Source: Thysanoteuthis rhombus (Eukaryota > Mollusca > Cephalopoda > Oegopsida > Thysanoteuthidae). From it: DNA of 64,000 nucleotides. The notes under the pieces were generated by a model that made no database searches, was not told where the DNA came from, and worked only from the letters and a program-made list of their open reading frames with translations. Of this stretch, positions 25,375-37,000 are shown piece after piece. The position numbers and the translations under genes were made by a program. Each line of letters starts with the position of its first letter. The stretch's first letter is position 1. Location of the stretch: the NCBI GenBank assembly GCA_963457665.1, contig OY735201.1:29953841-30017840 (forward strand), read 5' to 3'.

Positions 25375-26805
25375 CAGTAGTCCCTCAAATTTAGTGGGGT
25401 TTTCGGCTGCAGATCCCTCATGAAATTGGAATTCCACAAAAAACTTTTAAAGCCCCAAACTCTCACACTTTGCAATTCAGTTGCAAAATTTGCTGACATA
25501 AACAACTGAACAATGTGACTGTATCGAATAATGATCATTTTATCATTCATTTTGTAGATTGGGAAAATGGAAGAAAGAAATGAATAGAACAAAATTAAGA
25601 CAAGCTAGTTATCTATGCTGACTTTGTGGAAAATTGACAACTTACAAAAAAAAGTCAAAATCATATAAAGCTTAATTTTATCTTCAGAATCTTTGAGTTA
25701 TTAATGAGAAGAAAGATTTGAAAAAAATATGAGATGAAAATTATCTGAGTACACTTTATGAAACTGGAGATATTTCAAAACACAGATAGCATAAATGTCG
25801 TCACATATGTAAATAAAACATTTGCTATAGGAATCAGTAGTAAAAAAATTTCCAATTTTTTTAACACAAATTTATCTAGATATTGAAAAAAAAAAAAAAA
25901 ATTTTCCTTGAGATCATAAGCCACTTAATTTACTTGATCATTTATTTCACTTATAATTTTTCCCAACACATGATTTTCACACTTTTGATAAGTCTGTTGG
26001 AATATAAACTCTATCGACTTTTTTGTAAACCGAGCATGAGAACATTGTTAAAATGCCTCATTTAGAAAGTTAAAAAAATGATGTAAAATCTTGCTTTTCA
26101 AGTCAACTTGTTTTTATTCATTTGCAAATATATTTTAGGGCTATTTTTGAATAATTCAATTATTTTTGAAAATTCTTATTTTATCCTTTCTTTTTCAGCC
26201 CGGCACTGAGATTTTGTTAATCATAATGCAACTATATGATTAATCAAATATAATCAGTGAAAAAAAAAAAAAAATGCTTAAAGTATTTTTAGGTATTTTT
26301 TCTTTTGGTAAAAGCTTTTTTGTAAGTGTCAAAGGGTAGAGGTCAAATCAGACTGTCATTTTACTTGTTTAATTTTTTTATTAATTGAAAGGGTCTTTCT
26401 GGACCCAATTAGGAAAACAGGTTATACCAAGTTTTTCAAGTGTTTATCTGTGTTATACTTTCTTCAATTGAAGATTAAATTTAATTTCAAATTGATGATT
26501 AATTACACTTTTGACGGTCATTTTTTTTAAAAAGTTTGTCAAGCCTGTCTATACCCATTATTGATGTCTAGTTTGTAAAATTTAAACAACAGAAATATTT
26601 AATTAAAACAGCCCCATTCTACATTACTGATAATGGAGATTTGTTTTTTTGTTTTTTTCAAACAAATATTTGGAATTTTTTCTTTCTAACAAAAACAAAA
26701 AAACTTGAGAACTAAATATTTTAAATTCTTTTCCTCAAAGATCTGAGAGAGTTGATTCCATTTCATCCGTTAATAATCAAGTCCACGAAATTGGAGGGAC
26801 TATTG
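25375..26805 (+). mobile_element. pogo/Tigger-like DNA element, 1431 bp
   Basis: Begins CAGTAGTCCCTCAAATTTAG and ends with the inverse (CAATAGTCCCTCCAATTTCG on the minus strand). It is bounded on both sides by TA, the target duplication of this superfamily. Interior is AT-rich and I see no transposase block, so it is probably non-autonomous or badly decayed. Confidence 0.7.
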
Positions 26806-27055
26806 TACATTCAAATTCCTATTAAGGGTCCCAATTGTATATTTCAACAACTTAGTGAGGACTAAAGGAAAAGAAAAATTTTTTTCAAAGAGGAAGGGTT
26901 CAAAGTTGGGTGAATCATATCCACTTATTCTATCCAGAAGTTACAGTCATCGATAGTGAAGCAGATTTTCAACAGGCTTTTTCTTTATTCAAATTGCTGA
27001 TGAAATCCTGAACATTTTAGCTGGATTCAATTTAGAAGTACTTTCTTGAAAAAAA

Positions 27056-27450
27056 TTGATTATAAAAAAGAATAATTGGTACACCATTAACTATACGCCA
27101 CTGAAAGTGTGCCGTCATATCACCTATCCAAGATTCATCCCTCTTTATGTATTTCGACTCCTCAGTCTGCTATTTGCAACTATTGAACTGCAGAAGCGCT
27201 TTTTCTATTATATTAAGGAGTACATCACTGAAGGATCCACTATCTATTCAGATTGTTGACAGAGTTACTCAGCTGAGGAGTTGAACGCAGAAGGTTTTCA
27301 TCACTTCACAGTGAACCAAGAATACAATTTTGTTGACCCTGAAACAAGAATTACCATACAAAAAGTAGGACAGAAGTGAGGATCTACAAAATCAAGGAAC
27401 AAGGCGCAATGATTGGCATAGAGACAAGGAGGCAGAACCGAATAATGTTA
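27056..27450 (+). pseudogene. Merlin/IS1595 (ISXO2-type) transposase fragment, copy 2
   Basis: Reading the first frame gives IKEYITEGSTIYSDC, an in-frame TGA, then QSYSAEELNAEGFHHFTVNQ and EYNFVDPE, then another TGA after KVGQK and GSTKSRNK. This is the family pattern 'GTTIYSDCWRAY...HFTVNH..NFVDPETGAHTQ..E..W...K.RN'. Both TGA codons stand where the family has Trp, so each is a TGG to TGA change. Ends (inverted repeats) not identified. Upstream residues (KVCRHIT..., LLFATIELQKRF) are plausible but diverged transposase. Confidence 0.7.
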
Positions 27451-27569
27451 GCAATTCCTATCTTGCTTAGAATGCATTCTCAGAATAAAAAATTCACAGC
27501 AATTTAGTAGTATTAGTTAGCATGTTGATGAAGAGCTTTGTTTTGTTTTGTTTTTAAATTGTTGAAATA

Positions 27570-27600
<31 letters not shown>
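27570..27600 (+). repeat. Poly(A) tract of about 31 bases
   Basis: Uninterrupted A run in intergenic DNA downstream of the gene's stop. No retro-copied body was recognised just 5' of it beyond the Merlin fragment. Confidence 0.9.
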
Positions 27601-27602
<2 letters not shown>

Positions 27603-27879
27603 TCTGAAAGAAGAAACTAAAATAAGGATCTTATTCGTCCCTGGCAATCAGCGTTTTTGATCACCACATAAATTTTGTTCTTGTCATTTACTTCTTTCCT
27701 TTTCTTGTAAAATCATTTTTTTCAGCAAAAAAAGTGAAAAAAAAATGAAAAAAAAAAACACCATCTATTCAACAAACAGGAGCATATTCTGATATAACAG
27801 AAAAAAAAAATATCAAAACAAAAAAAAAACTTTACAGCATTATAAACTAAAATTTTCCCCACATTTCTTTCTTTTTAAA

Positions 27880-27885
27880 TTTATT
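27880..27885 (-). promoter_or_regulatory. SLC27A: Second candidate polyadenylation signal AATAAA
   Basis: Minus-strand AATAAA about 143 nt past the stop, downstream of the 27929-27934 site. Confidence 0.35.
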
Positions 27886-27928
27886 AAATTTTGAATTTGT
27901 TTTCCTTTTTTTCCATTTCTCTTAATCA

Positions 27929-27934
27929 TTTATT
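27929..27934 (-). promoter_or_regulatory. SLC27A: Candidate polyadenylation signal AATAAA
   Basis: AATAAA on the minus strand about 94 nt past the stop codon. A second AATAAA lies at 27885-27880. The region beyond (27730-27860) is A/T-homopolymer rich, so the true cleavage site cannot be chosen by eye. Confidence 0.45.
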
Positions 27935-28027
27935 CAAATATATACAAACTCACACACCCACACAAATCCACACGCACATACATACACAAAAAAAGAAAGC
28001 AGGGAGGGTGCAGAGAGCTCTTAAAAG

Positions 28028-28344
28028 CTATAATCTCACTTTCCCAGTCATAATCTGACAATAGATATCTTTCAGAAGTGGAACATAATGGTTGAGAGAA
28101 GAGTCCATAAAATAGAGAGAGTCAGAGATGAGTTGAGGATCAAAGCCCTCTTCTTTCAAAACTGATTTTTGATATTTAAAAGTTCCGGTGATCGGCATTT
28201 CCTTCTGTACCCGGAGAAACAGTGGAATGGAATAAGAAGCCAGTTTTCTCTGACAGAGTTCAAACAGGTCTGTGAGTTGTGTGTTGAGTAAAGTGTCGCC
28301 ATTTTTCAATTTTAGAGATGCCATTCCAGCACGGCCTTCACAAC
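28028..28344 (-). CDS. SLC27A: SLC27A coding exon 10 (C-terminal domain and stop)
   Basis: 317 nt including the TAG stop at 28030-28028. Encodes [12 protein letters not shown], then [20 protein letters not shown] with Lys588 in the conserved TGTFK motif, then EEGFDP, LYFMD, YVPL and a basic end KVRL, the common FATP C-terminus. Acceptor TTTATACAG. Confidence 0.95.
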
Positions 28345-31300
28345 CTGTATAAAATGAATAAAGTATGTCAGGTGAAAAGAATGCAGGATGGAATAAAACT
28401 AAAACAATCATTTTAAAAGGAAGTTTTTTTTCGTTGAGATTAGTGCAGGAACAGAGTTACATTTTACGGGGTTTTTTGAGTCGCCAAGAGTTTAAGCACA
28501 CTAGTGGATGAATTAAAGAACTTTTTTCTAACATATTTCCTCAACAAAATGATCAACTGTGAAAGATATGAAGGTCTACGTGACATTAACCTATTCACTA
28601 CAACAGACAAGATAACTTGTCTACGTAGTCAGTCCCATGCCACAATGAGCTATTCTTTCCCAAGATGACAAAAGCCCACTTGAAAGTGTAACAGATATTT
28701 ACAAAAATGCCAAACAGCAAGAGAGTAAGAAATGAATGTACTGAATATAAGACATCTGTATGTGTAGATCCATGTCTTAATACTTATTTAAATTTTTGAA
28801 GTATTTTGTTTAAATCAAAATTACTTATTCAAAGTTCTCAAATATTTACAATACAATTTATACTAAACAACTAAATACAATACAAAGAATTCAAGATAAA
28901 TAGAAGATAAACTATACCAAAAGTTAAAAATGAATAATATACACTTTATCAACATATATATAAAAAAATACAATTGTTTCAAAGAATTGTAGAATTGAGG
29001 AGGAACTCTTAAGATAAGTTGACTGACTGAGACAGAGCACCCCCCCCCATTTAGCTCATCTAAAAGAAAATTCAGTAAAATAAGATAAATGAAATTGTTA
29101 TTTTTTTAAATGCAGGGAAACCAGATCAAAAACCTCATTAAAAACCATTAGTATTGTTCTAGTGTGCTTTCATTTTTTATTTAAGTAAAGCAAATGTATC
29201 TGCAACCTAGACATGAATAGGTGACAAATTCCAAAGTGACGAATCAATTGAGCAAATGGATGGTTTTAAAAATATCACCCCTTGACACTTGACAAGATAT
29301 ATGATTATGATATAAACATGCAATAGAGACTTTCTATTTTCATCAATTTTTTTTACATCAAAATCCTGGCACAAGAATTACGATGTTGAAAAATATACTT
29401 TGTAGCAGACAGTCTAATGAAGACATCCTGCTGGATTCTAAGAGAAACACTTTTGCTCTTAAGTATCAACTTACCTGGCACCAAAACCCCATAAACATTG
29501 ACTTCTTCAATAAAGTCAAGTTCTCTCAATACATTGGCCACATCTTCTGTGGCAACATTTTCCCCCTTCCAGCTGAAAAAGAAAACAAGAAATTAGATAT
29601 AAGGAGTATATACTATTCCCCCACAAATCATGAAATTATCATTTCAAGGACAAAGTAAGTAACTTGAACAAGATAGGTATTCATAAGCTACAGAGAATCA
29701 ACCTTCATTCTTCATAAAAGTTGGATGTAATATGTGTCTGAGGATACATAGTAATCAAAACAACAAAGGTAAGGATGCTAGTCTGGATGATTAACCAAAT
29801 AGCCTAAACATCTAATTTCAAAACTTCAGACAGCAAAAACTTTAATTTATTATTATTCTTTATTCAAAATAACACCCAATTAACACTAGAACAGCCAATG
29901 TGTTAGAATCAACATATTCATATTTTAGTGAGATTCTATTCTTAATGTCTTCACAAACATGATTTTTAAAGAAAAATATAATTTTATTAAATAAGTTCTA
30001 CCAGAAAATATCAAGTTGGCCAAAGCAATACCTATCAGTCTGTTATAAAGATTATTGACCAGATCCAACGTAAAAACAATGGCTTTTTGCTGTAAAGTGT
30101 AAAATTTTAGATACGACTTGATTTTAATTCATTTGTAGGCATAATTATTCTTATGATAAATTAAACATGCTTGTTAACTTATCAAGAATAAACATTTATA
30201 GATATCTATTTAGGAAATCACTAAACAGCAGACAAGTCTAAAATTTTCTTATATACAATGGATGTTGGTGGGTGGGGGGTACCTAAATAATTGGAATTAT
30301 AAGAATCATACCCCCCGAGACAATTTTGGCAAAATCTTTGGGTCATTCTGAACTTTAAATAATGACACACAGTCAATGATAGCTTTTTTTTTAATCCTCT
30401 GTGAACGAACAAGGCACAAATTCTGTTGATGTACATTTCCTTTTCAAATCTTCTGTCATCATTCTATAGTACGAACTCCAGCCCAGTCACCTTAGATATC
30501 TCATCAATGGTCTAAAACTGATCTTCACTGATTGTACACCAAACCTTTCCAAGATTTTTTCCATTTCAGCTTGTTGAAGGTCAACCAGATCCTGCTTGGC
30601 CTTTAGGTGACATTTCACCATGTATGAAACATGAATACCCTTTGTACACTCGTGTTTTACCAAAGGCTTTCTCCTTAAAAAGTTCTCCTGGGTATAAAAA
30701 CAGTACCAGCAACTATTTTCCCATAAAGTAAAGAAAACTTCATCTATACTCTATTCTTTGTTTTACTTATAGTCAAACATGATTTCAAACACCAGAAGAA
30801 AAAAAACAAAAAAAAACCCAAGGCAGGAAATAAATCAGTCAATCCAGAACCATCCCCGTGTGGCAAAATAGATGAGACAAGTGTTGACTCATGACATAGC
30901 GCTATAATGTGCAAACACCTCAAATTCATGTGCCACATTGTAATTACATTTTTTTAGCCTCTCATATAAATCTATGATCACCATACTTTTTGGTATCAAA
31001 GATATATTCCTTATCGTCCACTTTTGAAAGAAAAAAATTATCAAAGCACTTTTTCTTTACTTAGGTGTAGGTCTATAAGCAATGAAATACGTGGTTGTGA
31101 AGACAGAGAGAAAAAAACAGCATCTTAGATAGCAGGAAATGTATTTCAACCAAATTTTCTGTACACCAAATGAATAAAAAATTCCATAAAAAAGTAATTG
31201 CATCATTAAAGTTTTGTTCTGAAATGATTTCAACTTACCGGAATGTGTCTCCTAATCTGTCCTTGAAATATACAAAATAATCTTTGTCCTGGTAAAGAAG

Positions 31301-33991
31301 GTCCCCAAAATTAAAATATTTGTCTCCTGGTTTTAGAACATCCCTCACAATTTTGAGATTCTCTAATTTGTTTTCTCCCTTGTAGAGTTTTTTGTCTAAG
31401 ACTGGAAGAATTTCACCAAGTAACAAACCGGTTTCCCCTAAAGAAAAAAAGATATAAAAAACGATACCAATCATCAAATATAAAAAACAATAATAATACT
31501 AATGTTTAAATAATTTTTAAAAAATAATTTACAATATAATTCTGCTTGTTCCTACTTTCCTTCCTGCATTTGAATATCACACTTTCAGTAATAACATAAG
31601 GGAAAATTACTTCAGCAATATTCTCACTTCACATTTAAATGACCATCATCTTTTATATATCATTTCAGTTGTAATAACAACATACATATTGGTTTCATTT
31701 GCTATTATCATAGTTGATATGGATACATTTCATAGTTTGCTCTTTTTTTTTTTAACTTCCCATGGGATTCAGCTAGTAATGATAATGATAATAATATCGA
31801 TGATCAAAGACAGAGTTATCTAATAACGTTTATCTGCAGCAGACATGTCATCAACTGAATCTTATCTTTATATCAATCATTGCTATGGAAACAAAACAAG
31901 CAGTGAAGGAGAAAAATAGATTTGAAGTTAGTTTATTTTCTGTTTTTTTTTTCATTGTCTTTTTGAAATCAAATTGATAAACATTATTTCTGGTACTACA
32001 ATATTTTAATCTGCTCACTTTCAAATGAAAAAAATGTTTGCTTTCTTTTTCAAATCAAAATAAGCAATCTCTATTCCTCACATACTAAAAATTTCAGCTT
32101 CGGAAAAAAAGAAAAACTTTCAAATCAATATTAATATGTACACATGATTACCAGAAAAAATTTGCCCTCAACTATAATATTTAAAAAAAATAAAAAAATT
32201 GCTCCCGAGTGTATTCTCTTTATTACTGGTTGTACCATGGAGATATATGTACAGATAGTTGATTAATTTTTCCTTTCAAATCACATATACCTGACTTTTA
32301 AAATCTTTTATCATTTCTAACACAAAAACTCTTGTTGTAGGTTTACAAATTGGAGAGTCCTTGTCTTTTTTAGCAAAAAATATTCACATGGTCAGGTTAA
32401 ATGTGAATGGAAAGTTATGCCTTAGTTTAGCTGCTTTGACAAGCATTGCATTATATCAAATCAGGAGTAAAATTTCCAGAAAAATTTGCATGTAGCATTT
32501 TTCAGAACAATTTTCATGCTTTGGTGTGATTAAAAAAGTCATACACAATAAAAGTCTCAACAAGATGACATTTTATTCAAATTGTTTGAGCATTACTAAA
32601 GTGATAATAAAATTAAAGTCGTCGGTTGGAGAAAAACTCAACTCAATCATATTAAGAGCACGGCACTAATGCACATGCCTGATAAGAATAGGATATCATT
32701 CTAGGAGGCGGTCCAGTTGTTTTCTAATATTTCGAGAACCAGTTATGCAGCCTTAATGAAACTTGGCAACAAACAAGCTGAGATCTTACTGGGCATACAA
32801 GAGCAGACACACCCAATTGGGATAACTCAATTGGCAATGAGATGCCACTGAGTGAGCTTCTGTACTGAGTGACTTTTGTATTCACAATAACTGAACCTAC
32901 CCATTCCAAAGTCTTGTGCAGGGTTTTTTTTTAGGCAAAAAGTCAAATCACCTTGGTCTGTCAATGCGCCAATAGACCAATTTGAGTGTCTGTGACTTCT
33001 GGCATTTTCAGATAGTTTAGCCAAATGGGAGAGACACTAGAATAAAGGTGTGAGGTCTCAAAGGAATACTTTGAAATGAACAAAGGTCCACTGCCTTAGA
33101 TACCCTATTTTTTTTGTTAACACTTAAAGGCTGGGTACTTTCTAGACAGAACTTGTAACAATTATAAAGACTTCATAAAAAGAGGAGATGAAAATATGAT
33201 GCAGTTGATACCGATATTAATTCAGTTTAGTTTAGTGCAAGGCCAAAGTCAATGAAATGGATGTAGGAAAATTATGTTGGACCAGTCTTTCATGGGAACT
33301 TCAATAAGTGTCATAGTTAAAAAGCTGCTCTGGCAAACCATTACTACTGAGTGGTGAGTACAGTCCTTGCTGGATACACCATGCTTGTGGTTTTGAGCAA
33401 AAATTAGGTTGAGCTTAGAAAATGTCATTATCACTCTCATAAAAAAAGACAGCCAGGCGTCTTAGAAAATCATCATTTAAAGACTTAGATTTTACCTGAG
33501 CTTGAACATAGACCTCTACCACTAATGTGAAATGTGTAACTATTTCAGACACAATACAAGAGACTAATATAGTTAGTATTTTTAAGAGAACTGTCACGAG
33601 CTACTAGAAAGTTGTCAATGCATTCAAAGAAAACAAAAGTTATAGTGAGATGATAAAAAGCTCGAAGGACTAAATACCTTGGTTGACTAATATACATCGA
33701 CCTTTAGCATTTCTCAAGGGTTCCACACTATCAAGGTCATATTTTACAAGAATTGTTTTTGAAGGAAACAGCCGGTTCTGAAAGATTCAAATAAAAGTAA
33801 ACAATTAAACAAAATATTATTTTGATATCAAGAAAAATGGAATACATATAAACAAAGAAAAATTTACATACATATAACATACATATATATATACACACAC
33901 ACACACAAACATATATAATATAACTATATATACGTACATTCATATATAAACATAAAAAACAAATGTAAATATATACACACATACATTAATA

Positions 33992-34044
<53 letters not shown>

Positions 34045-37000
34045 ATATAAATATGTAATAACTGTATATGATAATATATGAAACCGATGAATCATATTTC
34101 ATTTTTTATTGCACAAAAAAGTGTTCCAATTAAATCAGAGGATAAAAATTCTGGTTGATTATCACATTTGTTTCCAAATATTATGAAAATTCATTGTGGT
34201 GGAATTATTCTTCAATTCTAAAATTAAGCTCCAAAGGAATATAGTGAACAAATATAAGGTAGTTAATCAAGTGATTCTTGAATGCAAAAATAGAGGATAG
34301 TCGATTAAGGCATCAAAGAAGCACATTCAACATAGCATTCTGAAAGAAAGAAATTCAAAAAAATAAAACAATTAAGGTACATTACCAGCAGTGGAGAGAT
34401 GCGACCAACTGCACCAACTCTGTTTTCAAAATTAATCAACAGGGCACTTCCTTCCGTGGCTCCATAAAATTCTACAATTTTAGGGATTTGAAATCGTTTC
34501 TGGAACTTTCTCCAAATATCTTTGCTGAGACCATTTCCATAGAGAAGCCGTAAGTTATGACGCGACTCATACTCAGACTAGAGAAAAAAAAAGATGTCAT
34601 CAAATTACAAATTCACAAATATAAAAATGAGGCACTCAGGATCAAATTTACTACATTCTAAAATCAGCCTAGATCGTTAACCATCACACTATTGATAGCT
34701 TCCAAAATAGCCTCTATATCAAAATTTCTTAGCAAAGTTGATCAAAGTATCCATACCTAAATCAGGTTGGTCAGGCGAACAATTTATGGGGCTATGATGG
34801 TTCGAGTGCAGACCCCCCCAATTTTATGGGACTTTATGTGAGCACATCATATCCAATATCTGTAGAGCTGCACATACATTATCATACACTAATATTATCA
34901 TTTCTGATCAATATTCTATACTAAGTATGACTTACACACTACAATCAAAAGTCATATGTAGAGCTGGATTAGCAGTTGGGGTTAGGATAAGCATTTTAAA
35001 AAAAAGTAACCTTTGTCCTCTGGGATAAAGAATAAATTTTTGACACTTATTTTGGGTAAGAAAAATAGCATCTTTGACACCGAGAAATATAGAAAATGAA
35101 GTTTTGTAATTGCATATATGTTAGGTAGTTTACTGAGGGGTACAAAATAATCATCGCATACAAAATAAATCCATGTCTGTATAACGTTCCAATGAAACCA
35201 TGGACCAGCAACAAAGATTGGAAGGGATAAGGGAGAGGATGAGAAGATACAAGAACAGTATGAGAGAAGAGCCATGAGATAATGGATAATCTTAGTTGTT
35301 GCATCTTGGAGTAAAATTTCTTTCATCTATTTTCTTACACTCTATCACTTTTTAGATATGTCCACACATCTAAAAAAAAGACAATTTTTGGTAAGTCAGT
35401 CAGTAGATCACTTCCTGTTACATCAACAACTGAAAGAGGAAGGAAGGAAGAGATGTGATATCATGAAAAAAAGTCATATTAGAAAGTAAAAGTTCTACTT
35501 ATTTGTACTCAGAAGATGCCAAAGATCATCAAAAATGGCCATTTACAATTTTCATTGAAAATAACACTTGCAGAATACTTCCATATTGCAATATTTTACA
35601 AGTATGAGAATCAATTAACTCAAAGACTACTTGCTATTCTTTCTCCTCCTCCTGCTGCTACAACTACTACTGCAGATGGTGGACAAATCATTGAACTTCT
35701 TTTTCAACACGAAACACTCTTAGGTTGCAGCAATGTTATCATGATTTATTTTTTATTAGACAAGGCATTGTCAACTATCACTGTTGTTGAGCTAAAATGG
35801 CCTTGTCAGTATTTTTAGAACTACAGATACTTAGAAATCTGAACCAAAAATTCATGCATCTGAATTGTAATCTTACATTTGAAGATTTCAGGATGAGTTC
35901 AAGAGGATGCGATCCATATCCCAAGTAACGTGAACAATAAATACAATGTAGCGCCCCCTATACTTTTAGTTAAAAATTAAATGCGAAACCCTTCTTGTAG
36001 CTAGATAATGAAAACGTCACTTCCTATGACGATCCCTGTCAATGCCCTGGATACACGTGGTCAAATGCTTATTGATGCTGGCACCTCTAGCTGGTTACGC
36101 CTTCTGGCTCTGACACTTGTTGCCAGCTACTCTTTCCTTCTCTCTAAGATCAGTATCATTTAACAGGCCTTGCGGTCAATCCAATCCTAACCATTTTTCC
36201 ACCATGACCAATCTCTGTACTTGATAAATAAGTATTGAACACCCTATTAAAATCGAATAATATGCCAATCTTTACCAGATTCTAAAATTTCTCAGGTGTT
36301 GATTTTCTGGTAAAAAATTGATACCCATTCTGTTCATGCCTCCACGCCTCCATATCAAGCCAAACCAACTTGAGAACTGAGAGAAATCTATGGTGATAGT
36401 TTTGGTTCACAGTTTCTTATAGACCAAGTTCAGGCTCGCTAACCAAGAAAAAATTACACTTGTATCAAAATATGGACGAGGGAAGTTTTACAGATGAATC
36501 ATTGAGCCACTATTATTTTAGCTGCTTTGCAAAAAAATAAGTATTGTTACTTTGGTTAAAAAATACAATGAATATCAAACATTGTAAAGACTCAATTATT
36601 CCACAGGATTTCACATGATAATGCAGTAGAAATATTCCTTTTACATGAACAAATTTTAATATTGATAAATTCTTGACAACACATAGTAATGTTGTTTAGC
36701 ATAAGAGGCCCATAGGAAATTTTGAGTTGACTAATGAAACCAATTGGACATACTAGAGGTGCCTCCAGAGAGTAAGAAAATTTGGGGTAAACATTCTAGA
36801 TCAATTGCAAAAAATTTTACCACCATTTTTTTTTTTTAATAGCAGATATTCATTGAGTTGCCCCAGTCAGAAAAAATTAAATTTTCATCAAATATAGGCA
36901 TATTGTACATTGTTGTAAAGGAAACTTGGTGCTGTGTAAAGTTTACAGAACAATATGTCACAGAGAAAGTCATACTGAGCTATTTGCAACCAAATATCAT

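Noticed and set aside
34982-35326. 114-codon minus frame in intron 5
   Set aside because: Hydrophobic-rich but without any family motif and overlapped by another frame; intronic chance frame.
35930-36530. Possible LTR-element protease ([10 protein letters not shown]) and downstream fragments
   Set aside because: Single short resemblance; no RT, integrase or LTR was found to support it.
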